Part shown: piece after piece, positions 26,606 to 35,337 of the stretch | Layout: the number at the start of each line of letters is the position of its first letter | Position numbering within the stretch: position 1 is the stretch's first letter | DNA from: Nocardioides sp. 503 | Lineage (GTDB): Bacteria; Actinomycetota; Actinomycetes; Propionibacteriales; Nocardioidaceae | Length of the DNA stretch: 64,000 nt | NCBI RefSeq assembly: GCF_004522095.1 | Contig: NZ_SPUI01000003.1 | Location: forward strand, 1,302,001-1,366,000 | Reading direction: 5' to 3' | Translations under genes and position numbers: made by a program | The notes under the pieces: model-generated | Database searches by the model: none | Told to the model about the DNA's origin: nothing | The model's input: only the letters and a program-made list of their open reading frames with translations

Positions 26606-27874
26606 ATGATCGACCCACGCATCCTCCGAGACGACCCCGACCGCGTCCGCGCCGCCCAGGCCAAGCGCGGGCTGTCCGACGAGGTGGTCGACCGGGCGCT
26701 CTCCGCCGACACCGCCCGCCGGGCCGCGATCGTCGCCTTCGAGGCCAAGCGCGGCGAGCAGAAGCGCCTCGGCAAGCTCATCCCGCAGGCGCAGGGGGAC
26801 GAGAAGCAGGCCCTCCTCGTGCAGACCAAGACCCTCTCGGCCGAGGTCAAGGAGGCCGAGGCGGCACAGGCCGCCGCCGAGGAGGAGTGGCAGCAGGCCC
26901 TGCTGTCCATCCCCAACCTCGCCGAGGACGACGTCCCGGCCGGCGGCGAGGACGACTTCGTCGTGCTGGAGACCGTCGGCACGCCCGCGGAGTTCGACTT
27001 CGAGCCGCGCGACCACATCGAGCTCGGCCGCCTGCTGGGGGCGATCGACCTCGAGCGCGGCGCCAAGGTGTCGGGCTCGCGCTTCTACTTCCTGACCGGC
27101 ATCGGCGCGGAGCTGGAGTTCGCGCTGATCAACCTCGCCAACGAGACCGCCCGCGACTTCGGCTTCACCCAGGTCATCGCCCCGTCGATGGTCAAGCCGC
27201 GCGCCATGGACGGCACCGGCTTCCTCGGCCAGGCCGCCGACGACGTCTACCGCATCGAGGGCCAGGACATGTACCTCGTCGGGACCTCGGAGGTCCCCAT
27301 GGCGGCGTACCACTCCGACGAGATCCTCGACGGCGCCTCGCTGCCGCTGCGCTACGCGGCGTTCAGCCCCTGCTTCCGCAAGGAGGCCGGCTCGCACGGC
27401 AAGGACACCAAGGGCATCATCCGGGTCCACTGGTTCGACAAGGTGGAGATGTTCGTCTACTCCACGACCGAGGAGTCCTACGCCGAGCACCGGCGCCTGC
27501 TCGAGATCGAGAAGGCCTTCCTCGACAAGCTCGAGCTGGCCTACCGGGTCATCGACGTCGCCGCCGGCGACCTCGGCCTGTCGGCGCAGCGCAAGTTCGA
27601 CTGCGAGGCGTGGATCCCGACGCAGGGCAAGTACCGCGAGCTCACGTCGACCTCCAACTGCACGGAGTTCCAGACCCGGCGCCTCGACACCCGCGGCCGC
27701 TTCGGCGACGAGGTCAAGGCCATCTCGACCCTCAACGGCACGCTGTGCGCGATGACCCGCACCATCGTGGCGATCCTCGAGACCCATCAGCAGGCCGACG
27801 GGTCCGTGCGGGTGCCCAAGGCGCTGCAGTCGTTCCTCGGCGGCCGCGAGGTCCTCGCGCCGGTCACCGCGTGA
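26606..27874 (+). CDS. serS: Seryl-tRNA synthetase
   Basis: 422 residues. Charges tRNA-Ser. The N-terminal helical hairpin (about residues 30-100) is followed by the class II core: motif 1 region around [15 protein letters not shown], motif 2 [31 protein letters not shown], and motif 3 [47 protein letters not shown] is the TxE serine-binding loop. Two of its tRNA substrates (UGA, GCU) are also encoded in this window. First gene of an overlapping four-gene run. Confidence 0.98.
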   Translation: MIDPRILRDDPDRVRAAQAKRGLSDEVVDRALSADTARRAAIVAFEAKRGEQKRLGKLIPQAQGDEKQALLVQTKTLSAEVKEAEAAQAAAEEEWQQALLSIPNLAEDDVPAGGEDDFVVLETVGTPAEFDFEPRDHIELGRLLGAIDLERGAKVSGSRFYFLTGIGAELEFALINLANETARDFGFTQVIAPSMVKPRAMDGTGFLGQAADDVYRIEGQDMYLVGTSEVPMAAYHSDEILDGASLPLRYAAFSPCFRKEAGSHGKDTKGIIRVHWFDKVEMFVYSTTEESYAEHRRLLEIEKAFLDKLELAYRVIDVAAGDLGLSAQRKFDCEAWIPTQGKYRELTSTSNCTEFQTRRLDTRGRFGDEVKAISTLNGTLCAMTRTIVAILETHQQADGSVRVPKALQSFLGGREVLAPVTA

Positions 27875-28704
27875 GCACGCCCGACGGCTGGCGGCCCGGC
27901 ATCGTCGCCCTGGACATCGACGGCACCCTGCTCAAGTGGGTCGAGGGCGCGGGCATGACCTACGAGCAGGTCGAGCCGGCGGTCTACGACGCCGTGCACC
28001 GCGCGCTCGACGCCGGCGCCCACGTGGTGCTCGCCAGCGGGCGCTCCCCCCACGGCATGACGCCGATCGCCGACCTCCTCGACCTGCGCGGGCAGGGCGA
28101 GGAGCGGGTCTGGGTCGTCGCCAGCAACGGCGCGGTCATCTTCCGCTACCCGCCCCTGGAGGTCGTGCGCGAGGAGACCTTCGACGCCGGGCCCGCGGTC
28201 AAGGCGGTCCTGGAGCGCCAGCCCGGCGCCATCGTCGCCGTCGAGGAGCGGGGCGTGGGCTACCGCGTCTCCACGCCGTTCCCCGAGGGCGAGCTGTCCG
28301 GCGACATGATCGTCACGCCCGTCGACGAGCTGGTCGCGGGCCCGGTCAGCCGGGTGATCATCCGCGACCCCGAGTCGAGCGCCGACGAGTTCGTCGCCAT
28401 GGCCGCCGAGCTCGGCCTGCACGGCACCAACTACGTCGTCGGCTGGACGGCCTGGCTCGACCTGTCGCCCGTCGGCGTCTCCAAGGCCTCGGGTCTCGAG
28501 TACGTCGCCCGCGAGCTCGGCCTGACCAGCGCGGACGTGCTCGCCATCGGTGACGGCCGCAACGACATCGAGATGCTGCAGTGGGCCGGCCGCGGCGTCG
28601 CGATGGGCCAGTCCGTGCAGGACGTCATCGACGTCGCGGACGCCGTGACCGGCTCGGTCTACGAGGACGGCGCCGCCACCGAGATCGACCGGTACTTCGC
28701 GTGA
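27871..28704 (+). CDS. HAD-superfamily hydrolase, Cof/IIB type (1)
   Basis: 277 residues. Motif [10 protein letters not shown], motif [11 protein letters not shown], and the C-terminal ALGDGRND-type motif [14 protein letters not shown] after conserved [13 protein letters not shown]. The large IIB cap lies in the middle. Cof-type enzymes dephosphorylate sugar phosphates, FMN or pyridoxal phosphate; the substrate is unknown. GTG start overlaps the serS stop (GTGA). Confidence 0.9.
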   Translation: MSTPDGWRPGIVALDIDGTLLKWVEGAGMTYEQVEPAVYDAVHRALDAGAHVVLASGRSPHGMTPIADLLDLRGQGEERVWVVASNGAVIFRYPPLEVVREETFDAGPAVKAVLERQPGAIVAVEERGVGYRVSTPFPEGELSGDMIVTPVDELVAGPVSRVIIRDPESSADEFVAMAAELGLHGTNYVVGWTAWLDLSPVGVSKASGLEYVARELGLTSADVLAIGDGRNDIEMLQWAGRGVAMGQSVQDVIDVADAVTGSVYEDGAATEIDRYFA

Positions 28705-29180
28705 GCGACCAGCCGGCGCTCCCGGAGCTGATCCGTTCCGAGCGGCTCCGGCTGGTGCTCCTCACGCCGAGCGACGCCGCCGACATGCGCGCCGGGCGGC
28801 ACCAGGACCGCTGGCACCCCGACTACCCGCGCACCGACGACGTCGACGCGGCCGGGATGCTCCGTGAGGGCGACACCTGGGGGCCGCGCCACGTCGTGCT
28901 CGGCGTGCAGGCCGTCGGCAGCATCGGCTGCTACGGGCCGCCGGTCGACGGGGAGACCGAGGTCGGCTACGGGCTGGTCGAGGCGGCCCGAGGGGCCGGC
29001 GTCGCCACGGAGGCGCTGCGCGCGCTCACGGCCGAGGCCGACCGCCTCGGCGTCCGGTTGCGGGCCTCCGTCGAGCCCCACAACCGCGCCAGCCTGCGGG
29101 TGCTGGCCAAGTGCGGCTTCACCCAGCTGCGCGGCAGCGACGAGGACGGCAACCTGGTCATGGCCAGGCCGCTCCCGTGA
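28701..29180 (+). CDS. GNAT-family N-acetyltransferase
   Basis: 159 residues. LIRSERLRLVLLTPSDAADM opens the RimJ/RimL-type fold; the acetyl-CoA loop reads GYGLVEAARGAGVATEALRALTAEA; VEPHNRASLRVLAKCGFTQL is the usual end. The substrate could be a ribosomal protein N-terminus or a small amine. GTG start overlaps the preceding HAD stop, and the next gene overlaps its stop in the same way. Confidence 0.88.
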   Translation: MSDQPALPELIRSERLRLVLLTPSDAADMRAGRHQDRWHPDYPRTDDVDAAGMLREGDTWGPRHVVLGVQAVGSIGCYGPPVDGETEVGYGLVEAARGAGVATEALRALTAEADRLGVRLRASVEPHNRASLRVLAKCGFTQLRGSDEDGNLVMARPLP

Positions 29181-29965
29181 GCCGCCCCCGGCTGGTCGCC
29201 ACCGACCTGGACGGCACGCTGGTGCGCAGCGACGGCACGGTCTCCCCGCGCTCGGCGCGGGTGCTGGCCGACCTGGACGCGCGCGGCGTACCCGTCGTCT
29301 TCGTGACCGCCCGCCCGCTGAGGTGGATGGACGAGCTGTGGCCGATGGTGGGCGAGCACGGCCTGGCGATCGTCTCCAACGGCGCGATCCTCTACGACGT
29401 CACCCACCGCGCGGTGCGCGAGGTGCGCGGCCTCGAGCCGGCCGCCGGTCTGGCCGTGGTCGACGCGATCGCCGCGGCGCTGCCCGCGGCGACGTTCGCG
29501 TTCGAGTCGGTCGACGGGCTCCGGGTCGACGAGCGCTACGTCGACGTCGAGGGCACGGGGGAGGAGACGGCCCGCGGGCCGCTCGCGGAGCTGTGGACCG
29601 CCCCCGCCGTCAAGCTCCTCGTGCGCGACCTCGACGCCGACCCCGAGGAGCTGCGCCGGGCCGTGTTCGAGGCGGTGGGCGACGCCGCGGTCGCGACCTG
29701 GTCGGTCGACCACCTGCTCGAGATCAGCGCGCCGGGGGTCACCAAGGCGGCCACCCTCGCGCGGGTCGCGACGGAGCTCGGGGTGGAGGCGGCCGACGTG
29801 GTGGCCTTCGGGGACATGCCCAACGACCTGCCGATGCTGCGCTGGGCCGGCACGCCGTACGCCGTCGCCAACGCGCACCCCGACGTGCTGGCGGCGGGGC
29901 GGGTCGCTCCGAGCAACGACGACGACGGCGTGGCCCGCGTGCTCGAGGAGCTCTTCGGCCCGTGA
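29177..29965 (+). CDS. HAD-superfamily hydrolase, Cof/IIB type (2)
   Basis: 262 residues. Motif I ATDLDGTLVRSDG, motif II VVFVTARP, Lys in ISAPGVTKAATLARVATELG, motif IV AFGDMPNDLPML and a typical ANAHPDVLAAG end. Distantly similar to the first HAD gene of the same run; probably a related but distinct phosphatase. GTG start overlaps the GNAT stop by 4 nt. Confidence 0.9.
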   Translation: MSRPRLVATDLDGTLVRSDGTVSPRSARVLADLDARGVPVVFVTARPLRWMDELWPMVGEHGLAIVSNGAILYDVTHRAVREVRGLEPAAGLAVVDAIAAALPAATFAFESVDGLRVDERYVDVEGTGEETARGPLAELWTAPAVKLLVRDLDADPEELRRAVFEAVGDAAVATWSVDHLLEISAPGVTKAATLARVATELGVEAADVVAFGDMPNDLPMLRWAGTPYAVANAHPDVLAAGRVAPSNDDDGVARVLEELFGP

Positions 29966-30009
29966 GCGCGCGCTCCTCGACTGGTGCGCGTCACCACCGA
30001 TCTGTTGTG

Positions 30010-30663
30010 ATGGGGCCCGTGCTCGCCTCCGTACGCCGTCTGCTCCTCGCCGCGCTCGTGGTGGGCTGCTTCGTCACGGTGGGCGCGGCCCCGGCCCAGG
30101 CCGCGTGCTCGTGCGCGGAGGCCGCGACGCCCCTGATGGCGCGCCTCAAGGCCGCCGACGCGGTGTTCACCGGCACCGTCACCTCCGTGGAGCGCCTCGG
30201 CAGCGTGCCGTCGGCCCCGGGAGGCGTGGGCGCCGCCAGCCGGGTGTTCACCCAGCAGGTGGAGGCCGAGACCGTCTACAAGGGCCGCGTGGACGCGCCC
30301 GCCCAGGTGGTCACCACGACCCCGCAGGTCCGACCCACGTGCGGCCTCGGCCGGCTCGTGAGCGGTGAGCGCTACGTCTTCCTGGTGCAGGCCGCGGGCA
30401 CCGCCGGCGCCGAGGGCTGGTCCGACGACGGCTGCGCCGGCACCCGCCTGGCGACCGACGCCTACGTCGCGCAGGTCGAGGAGGTGCTCGGCAGCGGTGA
30501 CCCCGTCACGCCGCCCCCGCCCCCGCCCGCGGCGGTGCTGACCGACGTCGACACCGACGCCCCGACCTCGGTGGGCCGTGCCGTGGCCCCGGGCCTCGCG
30601 CTGACGCTCGTGGGGCTGCTCGGGCTGGTGCTCGTGCTGCGGCTGCGCTCGCGCCGCCGCTGA
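30010..30663 (+). CDS. Secreted NTR-like (TIMP-like) protein with C-terminal membrane anchor
   Basis: 217 residues. Signal peptide ends near AAPAQA, and the mature protein begins with ACSCAEA, the CxC start seen in netrin/TIMP-like (NTR) modules. ADAVFTGTVTSVERL and TVYKGRVDAPAQVVTTT are the expected beta strands; further cysteines (TCGLG, GCAGT) allow two disulfides. A Pro-rich linker (TPPPPPPAA) leads to a C-terminal helix (APGLALTLVGLLGLVLVL) with a basic tail. Probably exported and membrane-anchored; function unknown. Confidence 0.7.
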   Translation: MGPVLASVRRLLLAALVVGCFVTVGAAPAQAACSCAEAATPLMARLKAADAVFTGTVTSVERLGSVPSAPGGVGAASRVFTQQVEAETVYKGRVDAPAQVVTTTPQVRPTCGLGRLVSGERYVFLVQAAGTAGAEGWSDDGCAGTRLATDAYVAQVEEVLGSGDPVTPPPPPPAAVLTDVDTDAPTSVGRAVAPGLALTLVGLLGLVLVLRLRSRRR

Positions 30664-30685
30664 GCCCGCTGGGTCGGGCGGAACG

Positions 30686-31285
30686 CTAGAGGTACATCCC
30701 GCCGGAGCTGCCCGGCCGAAGATCCTCGTCCTGCTGCGGCGCGGCGGCCTGCGGTGCCTGACCGCCCATGCCGGCCGGCAGCGCGCGGCGCATCTCCTCG
30801 AACTGGGCGCGGGCGGCCATCTGCTGGGCGTACATCGCGGTCTGGATGCCGTGGAACAGGCCCTCCAGCCAGCCGACGAGCTGGGCCTGGGCGATGCGCA
30901 GCTCCCCGTCGGAGGGGGTGGCGTCGTCGGTGAACGGCAGCGTGAGCCGGCCGAGCTCCTCGATCAGCTCGGGCGCGAGGCCCGCCTCCAGCTCCTTGAT
31001 CGAGGCCTGGTGGATGTCCTTGAGCCGGTTGCGGCTGGCCTCGTCGAGCGGGGCGGACTTCACCTCCTCGAGCAGCTGACGGATCATGCTGCCGATCCGC
31101 ATGACCTTCGCCGGCTGCTCGACGAGCTCGGTCAGCGGCCGCGCCGAGCCGCCGTCCTGCTCGCCGTCGTCGTCGGCGCCGTCCTCGCCGGCCTGGGCCA
31201 GGGCGGACGCCGGCAGCGTGCCGATCGGCTTCCCGTCGGGACCGACGATGACGACCTGCTGCTCCTGCTCGGTCTGCTCGCTCAT
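30686..31285 (-). CDS. bpa: Bacterial proteasome activator Bpa/PafE
   Basis: 199 residues, DUF2587. A ring-forming ATP-independent activator of the actinobacterial 20S proteasome. The helical core is clear: ELVEQPAKVMRIGSMIRQLLEEVKSAPLDEASRNRLKDIHQASIKELEAGLAPELIEELGRLTLPF and QAQLVGWLEGLFHGIQTAMYAQQMAARAQFEEM. The C-terminus GGMYL corresponds to the HbYX-like docking tail (GQYL in mycobacteria). The start ATG 31285 follows a TAGGGT box by 7 nt. Confidence 0.93.
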   Translation of the reverse strand: MSEQTEQEQQVVIVGPDGKPIGTLPASALAQAGEDGADDDGEQDGGSARPLTELVEQPAKVMRIGSMIRQLLEEVKSAPLDEASRNRLKDIHQASIKELEAGLAPELIEELGRLTLPFTDDATPSDGELRIAQAQLVGWLEGLFHGIQTAMYAQQMAARAQFEEMRRALPAGMGGQAPQAAAPQQDEDLRPGSSGGMYL

Positions 31286-31292
31286 GCAGGCC

Positions 31293-31298
31293 ACCCTA
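31293..31298 (-). promoter_or_regulatory. -10 box of bpa
   Basis: TAGGGT on the minus strand, 7 nt before the bpa ATG; the 98-bp palindrome begins 27 bp further upstream, about where a -35 region would end. Confidence 0.45.
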
Positions 31299-31324
31299 TG
31301 CGGCGGGTGGGCGGGACTTGCGGG

Positions 31325-31422
31325 GGGCAGTTTCCCCAAGGTATGCAGCCGAAGCGTCACTTCCCTCGGTGTGCAGCGGGCGGGAAGTGACGCCTTCCCT
31401 GCATACCTTGGGGAAACTGCCC
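31325..31422. repeat. 98-bp nested palindrome
   Basis: Outer arms 31325-31348 and 31399-31422 are perfectly complementary over 24 nt (arm contains TTTCCCCAAGGTATGCAG). A 5x5 internal loop follows, then perfect 12-bp inner arms (31354-31365 GCGTCACTTCCC with 31382-31393) and a 16-nt loop. It lies between the stop of the quinone oxidoreductase gene and bpa, both on the minus strand. It may terminate the upstream transcript; the length and perfection suggest a REP- or MITE-like element. Confidence 0.85.
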
Positions 31423-31436
31423 GCGCCCGGCCCGGC

Positions 31437-32414
31437 TCAGACCGTCAGCACGATCTTGCCCATGTGCTCGCCCGACTCCATGAGGGCGTGGGCGGCGGCG
31501 GCGTCCTCGAGCGGCATGGTGCCGTGGACGATCGGGCGCACGAGCCCCTCGGCGACGAGCGGCCAGACGTGCTCGACGAGCGCGGCGCAGATGGCGGCCT
31601 TCTCGCCGACCGGCCGCGAGCGCAGCGAGGTCGCGATGACCGCGCCGCGCTTGCGCAGCAGCGCGTTGATGTCGAGCTCGCCCTTGCTGCCGCCCTGCAT
31701 GCCGATGATCACCAGCCGCCCCTCGAGCGCGAGCGCGTCGACGTTGCGGCCGAGGTACTTGGCGCCCATGTTGTCGAGGACCACGTCCACGCCGGCGCCG
31801 TCGGTGGCGTCCTTGACGACCTCGACGAAGTCCTGGTCGCGGTAGTTGATCGTCACGTCGGCGCCCAGCGCGGCGCAGGCCGCGAGCTTGTCCGCCGTAC
31901 CGCCCGTGGTGAGCACGCGCGCGCCGAGCCGGTGGGCCAGCTGGATCGCGAACGTCCCGATGCCGCCCGCGCCGCCGTGCACCAGGAGGCTCTCGCCGGG
32001 CTGGAGCCCCGCCACCATGAAGACGTTGGACCACACGGTCGCGGCGACCTCCGGGATCGCCGCCGCGGTCACGAGGTCCACGCCGGCGGGCACCGGCATG
32101 ACCTGGCCGGCGGGTACGACGACGCGCGAGGCGTAGCCGCCGCCGGCGAGCAGGGCGCAGACCTCGTCGCCGACCGCCCAGCCCTCCACTCCCTCGCCGA
32201 GCGCCGCGACCGTGCCGCTGCACTCCAGGCCGATGATCTCCGAGGCCCCCGGGGGCGGCGGGTAGAAGCCCTGGCGCTGCAGGGTGTCGGCCCGGTTGAC
32301 CGCGGTCGCAGCGACCGCGACGGCGATCTCACCGGGACCCGGCTCCACGTCGGGCACCTCGGAGACGGACAGGACCTCGGGGCCACCGGCTTCGGCGGCG
32401 ATCACGGCGCGCAT
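31437..32414 (-). CDS. NAD(P)H-quinone oxidoreductase (PIG3 family, MDR superfamily)
   Basis: 325 residues. PIG3-type features: NRADTLQRQGFYPPPPGASEIIGLECSGTV, AVGDEVCALLAGGGYAS, PEVAATVWSNVFMVAGLQPGESLLVHGGAGGIGTFAIQLA (nucleotide-binding AxxGxxG-like), and a GGSKGELDINALLRKRG block. No structural or catalytic zinc ligands, as expected of quinone reductases. It likely reduces quinones with NADPH. CAGACT lies 6 nt before the ATG and may be its -10 box. Confidence 0.92.
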   Translation of the reverse strand: MRAVIAAEAGGPEVLSVSEVPDVEPGPGEIAVAVAATAVNRADTLQRQGFYPPPPGASEIIGLECSGTVAALGEGVEGWAVGDEVCALLAGGGYASRVVVPAGQVMPVPAGVDLVTAAAIPEVAATVWSNVFMVAGLQPGESLLVHGGAGGIGTFAIQLAHRLGARVLTTGGTADKLAACAALGADVTINYRDQDFVEVVKDATDGAGVDVVLDNMGAKYLGRNVDALALEGRLVIIGMQGGSKGELDINALLRKRGAVIATSLRSRPVGEKAAICAALVEHVWPLVAEGLVRPIVHGTMPLEDAAAAHALMESGEHMGKIVLTV

Positions 32415-32426
32415 GCGGCCAGTCTG

Positions 32427-32750
32427 TCAGGCCTCGAAACGCTCGTCGGAGTGGTCGACGGCGCTGTCGTCGGGCACCGGCTCGTCGACGTCGAGCGGGT
32501 CGCGGAAGCCCGCCGGCCGGTCCCAGCCCTCGGCTAGCGCCTGGGCGAGCGCGGCCAGCCGCTCGACGCGCTCGGGGTCGGCGGTCCGGGAGCCGGCGGC
32601 GTAGCCGAGGAGGTAGGTGGTCACCGGCCCGGCCGTGCGCTCGACGTTGTCGATGGCGATGTCGCTCAGGTCCTTGAGCAGTCCTTCGTCGACCTCGGTC
32701 TCGATGTCGAGCACGTCGCAGAGCTCATCGATCCAGTCGTGGAGGTTCAC
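32427..32750 (-). CDS. DUF6457 family protein
   Basis: 107 residues. MNLHDWIDELCDVLDIETEVDEGLLKDLSDIAIDNVERTAGPVTTYLLGYAAG is the DUF6457 signature; the rest is an acidic tail. Such short proteins often sit next to or are fused to MobA, as here (mobA is 70 nt upstream on the same strand), so a role linked to molybdenum cofactor enzymes is likely but undefined. Confidence 0.82.
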   Translation of the reverse strand: MNLHDWIDELCDVLDIETEVDEGLLKDLSDIAIDNVERTAGPVTTYLLGYAAGSRTADPERVERLAALAQALAEGWDRPAGFRDPLDVDEPVPDDSAVDHSDERFEA

Positions 32751-32820
32751 GCCCCCAGACTCCCCAGTGACGCGCGAGGCCGCAACCCCCTTCCGGCGAC
32801 CGGCTCCCGACCGGCCGGGG

Positions 32821-33399
32821 TCAGGAGAGGTCGCGCAGGTCCGACCAGGTGTCGACGTCGCGGTGCTCCTGGCCCACGGAGGCGACGGGGACGAGCTCGA
32901 GCGTCGAGAGCAGCCGGTGCAGCGGCAGGTCGTGCTGCTCCTCGTGACCGGGTCGCACGGCGTCGAGGCGGCCCACGTCGAGCACCAGCGCCAGCTGGCG
33001 CCGCCCGTCGGGGTCCACGAGCGCCGCCCCGTCCGCGGTGCCGGCGGCGGCGGCGGTGAGGAGGCGGCGGAAGGTGTGCGTGTCCAGGCGCGGCATGTCG
33101 ACCGCCAGCACCGCGAGGTACGGCGTGCGGTGCAGGAGCGCGTCGCGCCCGGTGAGCAGCGCGGCGACCGGACCGCCGTAGCGGGGGGACTCGAAGGTGA
33201 ACGTCACGGGCCGCTCGGTCGGGACCGGCTCGCCGACCACCACCAACTCGGTGGCGTCGATGACCGCGTCGATCGCGTGCGCGAGCAGGGTGCGCCCGGC
33301 GATCTCGACCGAGGCCTTGTCCACGCCGCCCAGCCGGGCCGCGCGGCCGCCCGCGAGGATCACCGCGCTGAAGGGGCTCAGGCCCGGGTCGACGTCCAC
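32821..33399 (-). CDS. mobA: Molybdenum cofactor guanylyltransferase
   Basis: 192 residues. NTP-transferase fold with AVILAGGRAARLGGVDKASVEIAGRTLLAHAI (GTP-binding LAGGxSxRxGxDK type), PRYGGPVAALLTG and LAVLAVDMPRLD. It links GMP to molybdopterin to make MGD. CAGACT 6 nt before the GTG suggests a leaderless start. Divergent from the amidase gene; DUF6457 follows. Confidence 0.9.
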   Translation of the reverse strand: MDVDPGLSPFSAVILAGGRAARLGGVDKASVEIAGRTLLAHAIDAVIDATELVVVGEPVPTERPVTFTFESPRYGGPVAALLTGRDALLHRTPYLAVLAVDMPRLDTHTFRRLLTAAAAGTADGAALVDPDGRRQLALVLDVGRLDAVRPGHEEQHDLPLHRLLSTLELVPVASVGQEHRDVDTWSDLRDLS

Positions 33400-33457
33400 G
33401 CGAGGAGTCTGTCACCGCCCGCCTCGCCGCCACGGTCGGCCGTGGCACTCTGGGGCG

Positions 33458-34237
33458 GTGACCTCGACCACCGCCGACGAGCTGCGCGTCGCCCTCGTGC
33501 AGGAGGCCGCGGGCCTCGACCCCGCGGGCAACCGCGACCGGCTGGAGGGGCTGACCCCGGCCGGGGCCGACCTCGTGGTGCTCCCGGAGGCCTTCGCCCG
33601 CGACTTCGGCGAGGCCGGCTCCGACGTCGGCCCCTTCGCCGAACCCGTGGACGGTCCGTTCGGGCGCGAGCTGGAGCGCGTGGCTGCCCTGCGCGAGACC
33701 ACGCTGGTGGCCGGCATGTTCGAGGCCAGCGACGACCCGGCCCGCCCGTGGAACACCCTGCTGGTCCGGGGCGCAGCGACGGCGGCGTACCGCAAGGTGC
33801 ACCTCTACGACTCCTTCGGCTACCGCGAGTCCGACCGGCTGCTGGCCGGGCCGGTCGAGCCGACCGTGGTCGAGGTCGGGAGCTTCTCGGTGGGCCTGCT
33901 GACCTGCTACGACCTGCGCTTCCCCGAGCTGGCGCGGGCGCTGGTGGACCGGGGGGCCGAGGTGCTCGTCGTGCCGGCCGCGTGGGTGGCCGGCGAGCGC
34001 AAGGTCGACCACTGGCGCACGCTCGTGCGCGCCCGGGCCATCGAGAACACCGTCTTCGTGGCGGCGGCCGGGCAGCCCGGGCCGCGCTACTCCGGCCACT
34101 CGCTGGTCGTCGACCCGCTCGGCGACGTGCTCGCCGAGGCGGAGGACGGGCCGGCCCTGCTCGAGGCGACCCTGAGCCGGTCCGTGCTGGACGCGGCCCG
34201 CCGGACCAACCCCTCCCTGGCCAACCGTCGTCTGTAG
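33458..34237 (+). CDS. Carbon-nitrogen hydrolase (nitrilase superfamily)
   Basis: 259 residues. The catalytic triad is visible: Glu in VVLPEAFARDF, Lys in AYRKVHLYDSFGYRESDRL and Cys in GLLTCYDLRFPELARAL. The YDSFGYRES block resembles omega-amidase/deaminated-glutathione amidase relatives. The exact substrate is not determined. I start at GTG 33458 (MTSTTADELRVALVQ); a longer upstream frame overlaps mobA. Confidence 0.9.
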   Translation: MTSTTADELRVALVQEAAGLDPAGNRDRLEGLTPAGADLVVLPEAFARDFGEAGSDVGPFAEPVDGPFGRELERVAALRETTLVAGMFEASDDPARPWNTLLVRGAATAAYRKVHLYDSFGYRESDRLLAGPVEPTVVEVGSFSVGLLTCYDLRFPELARALVDRGAEVLVVPAAWVAGERKVDHWRTLVRARAIENTVFVAAAGQPGPRYSGHSLVVDPLGDVLAEAEDGPALLEATLSRSVLDAARRTNPSLANRRL

Positions 34238-34240
34238 CCT
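34235..34240 (+). promoter_or_regulatory. Candidate -10 box inside the amidase stop region
   Basis: TAGCCT overlaps the TAG stop of the amidase gene and ends 8 nt before GTG 34249. Confidence 0.35.
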
Positions 34241-34248
34241 GTTCCTCC

Positions 34249-35289
34249 GTGTCCAGGTCCGCCGCTCGTCGCCGCGCGCCCGACCCGCGCACCGGTTGGC
34301 GGGGCCGGGTCTCCGGCATCGGTGAGAGCCACCTGCCGGTCGGCGCCTTCCTCGCGCTCGTGGCCGTCGGGCTCGCCGCGCTGGTCGCCGGCGTGGTCAC
34401 GGTGGGGCCTGACTGGCTGCCGGGCGTCGGCGCGGTCGTCGTCGCCAGCGCCTACTCGTGGGCGCTCGCCGCGCGCACCGGCGGCCGTCCGGTCGTCTAC
34501 GGCAGCCTCGCGGTCGCCCTCGGCGTCGTGGTCCTGGTCAGCGACGAGGACTACCTGCGCACCGGCGCCGCCGTGATGACCTGCGTGGTGTCCTCCGTGC
34601 TGGGCGTGATGGCCACCGTGCCCGCCGTGCGGTTCGTCGAGGCGGCGCGCGAGTGCGTGATCGCGATCGGCATCGCCTGCGTCGGGGCGCTGGCCACCGT
34701 CGGCTTCGAGCCGACGATCACGGTGGTGGAGTTCGAGTACGCCACCTTCGGGCTGGGCCTCGTGGCGGCGTTCGCGGTCGTCTACCGGCTCGGCGCCGGC
34801 CTGCACGGTCTGGGGCGTCGCGGGGTCGCGATCGTGCTCGTCGGGATGCTCGTCCTGGCGGTGACGCTGCTCTACGCCGAGCTGCTGCGCCGCTACGGCA
34901 CGCCGGGCCTGGTCGAGTCGCTGCTGGACGTCGTGCGCTGGAGCCGCGAGAACCTCGGCGCCTTCCCGCGCCCGATCGAGACCGTCCTCGGCATCCCGGC
35001 GCTCGCCTGGGGCTGCCACATGCGCGCGCGCCGGCGGCAGGGCTGGTGGGTCTGCGCGTTCGGCGTCGCCGCCACCTCCGCGGTGGCCAACTCGCTCGCC
35101 AACCCGGCCATCACGCTGCGCGAGAGCGGCCTGTCGGTGGTCTACGGGCTCGTGGCGGGGCTGCTCATCGGCTTCGTGGTGATCCGGGTCGACCTGCGCG
35201 TGACCGGCTCCGCCGGCCGCCGCAGCCGGCGCGCCGAGGAGGCCGCCGCCATCCGGCCGGAGCCGGCCCGCACCAGCGCGCTCCACTGA
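34249..35289 (+). CDS. Multi-pass membrane protein, function unknown
   Basis: 346 residues with about eight hydrophobic helices (for example LPVGAFLALVAVGLAALVAGVV, VAIVLVGMLVLAVTLLYAELL, LSVVYGLVAGLLIGFVVI). A basic N-terminus (SRSAARRRAPDPRTGWRGR) and C-terminus flank them. No catalytic or transport motif recognised. A charged central loop (RRYGTPGLVESLLDVVRWSRENLGAFPR) is the most distinctive part. It starts 11 nt after the amidase gene. Confidence 0.7.
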   Translation: MSRSAARRRAPDPRTGWRGRVSGIGESHLPVGAFLALVAVGLAALVAGVVTVGPDWLPGVGAVVVASAYSWALAARTGGRPVVYGSLAVALGVVVLVSDEDYLRTGAAVMTCVVSSVLGVMATVPAVRFVEAARECVIAIGIACVGALATVGFEPTITVVEFEYATFGLGLVAAFAVVYRLGAGLHGLGRRGVAIVLVGMLVLAVTLLYAELLRRYGTPGLVESLLDVVRWSRENLGAFPRPIETVLGIPALAWGCHMRARRRQGWWVCAFGVAATSAVANSLANPAITLRESGLSVVYGLVAGLLIGFVVIRVDLRVTGSAGRRSRRAEEAAAIRPEPARTSALH

Positions 35290-35324
35290 CGCTCGCTGAC
35301 TGGGGCATACCTGCCGGTAACGGC

Positions 35325-35330
35325 TAGCGT
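35325..35330 (+). promoter_or_regulatory. -10 box of the biotin-carrier gene
   Basis: TAGCGT 7 nt before ATG 35338; predicts a leaderless transcript. Confidence 0.45.
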
Positions 35331-35337
35331 GCCGGGC

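Noticed and set aside
24941..27787. A 948-codon minus frame running from the PAP2/DAG-kinase gene through serS
   Set aside because: The first 420 codons lie antisense to serS and show no family resemblance; the real protein begins with the hydrophobic PAP2 helix near 26515.
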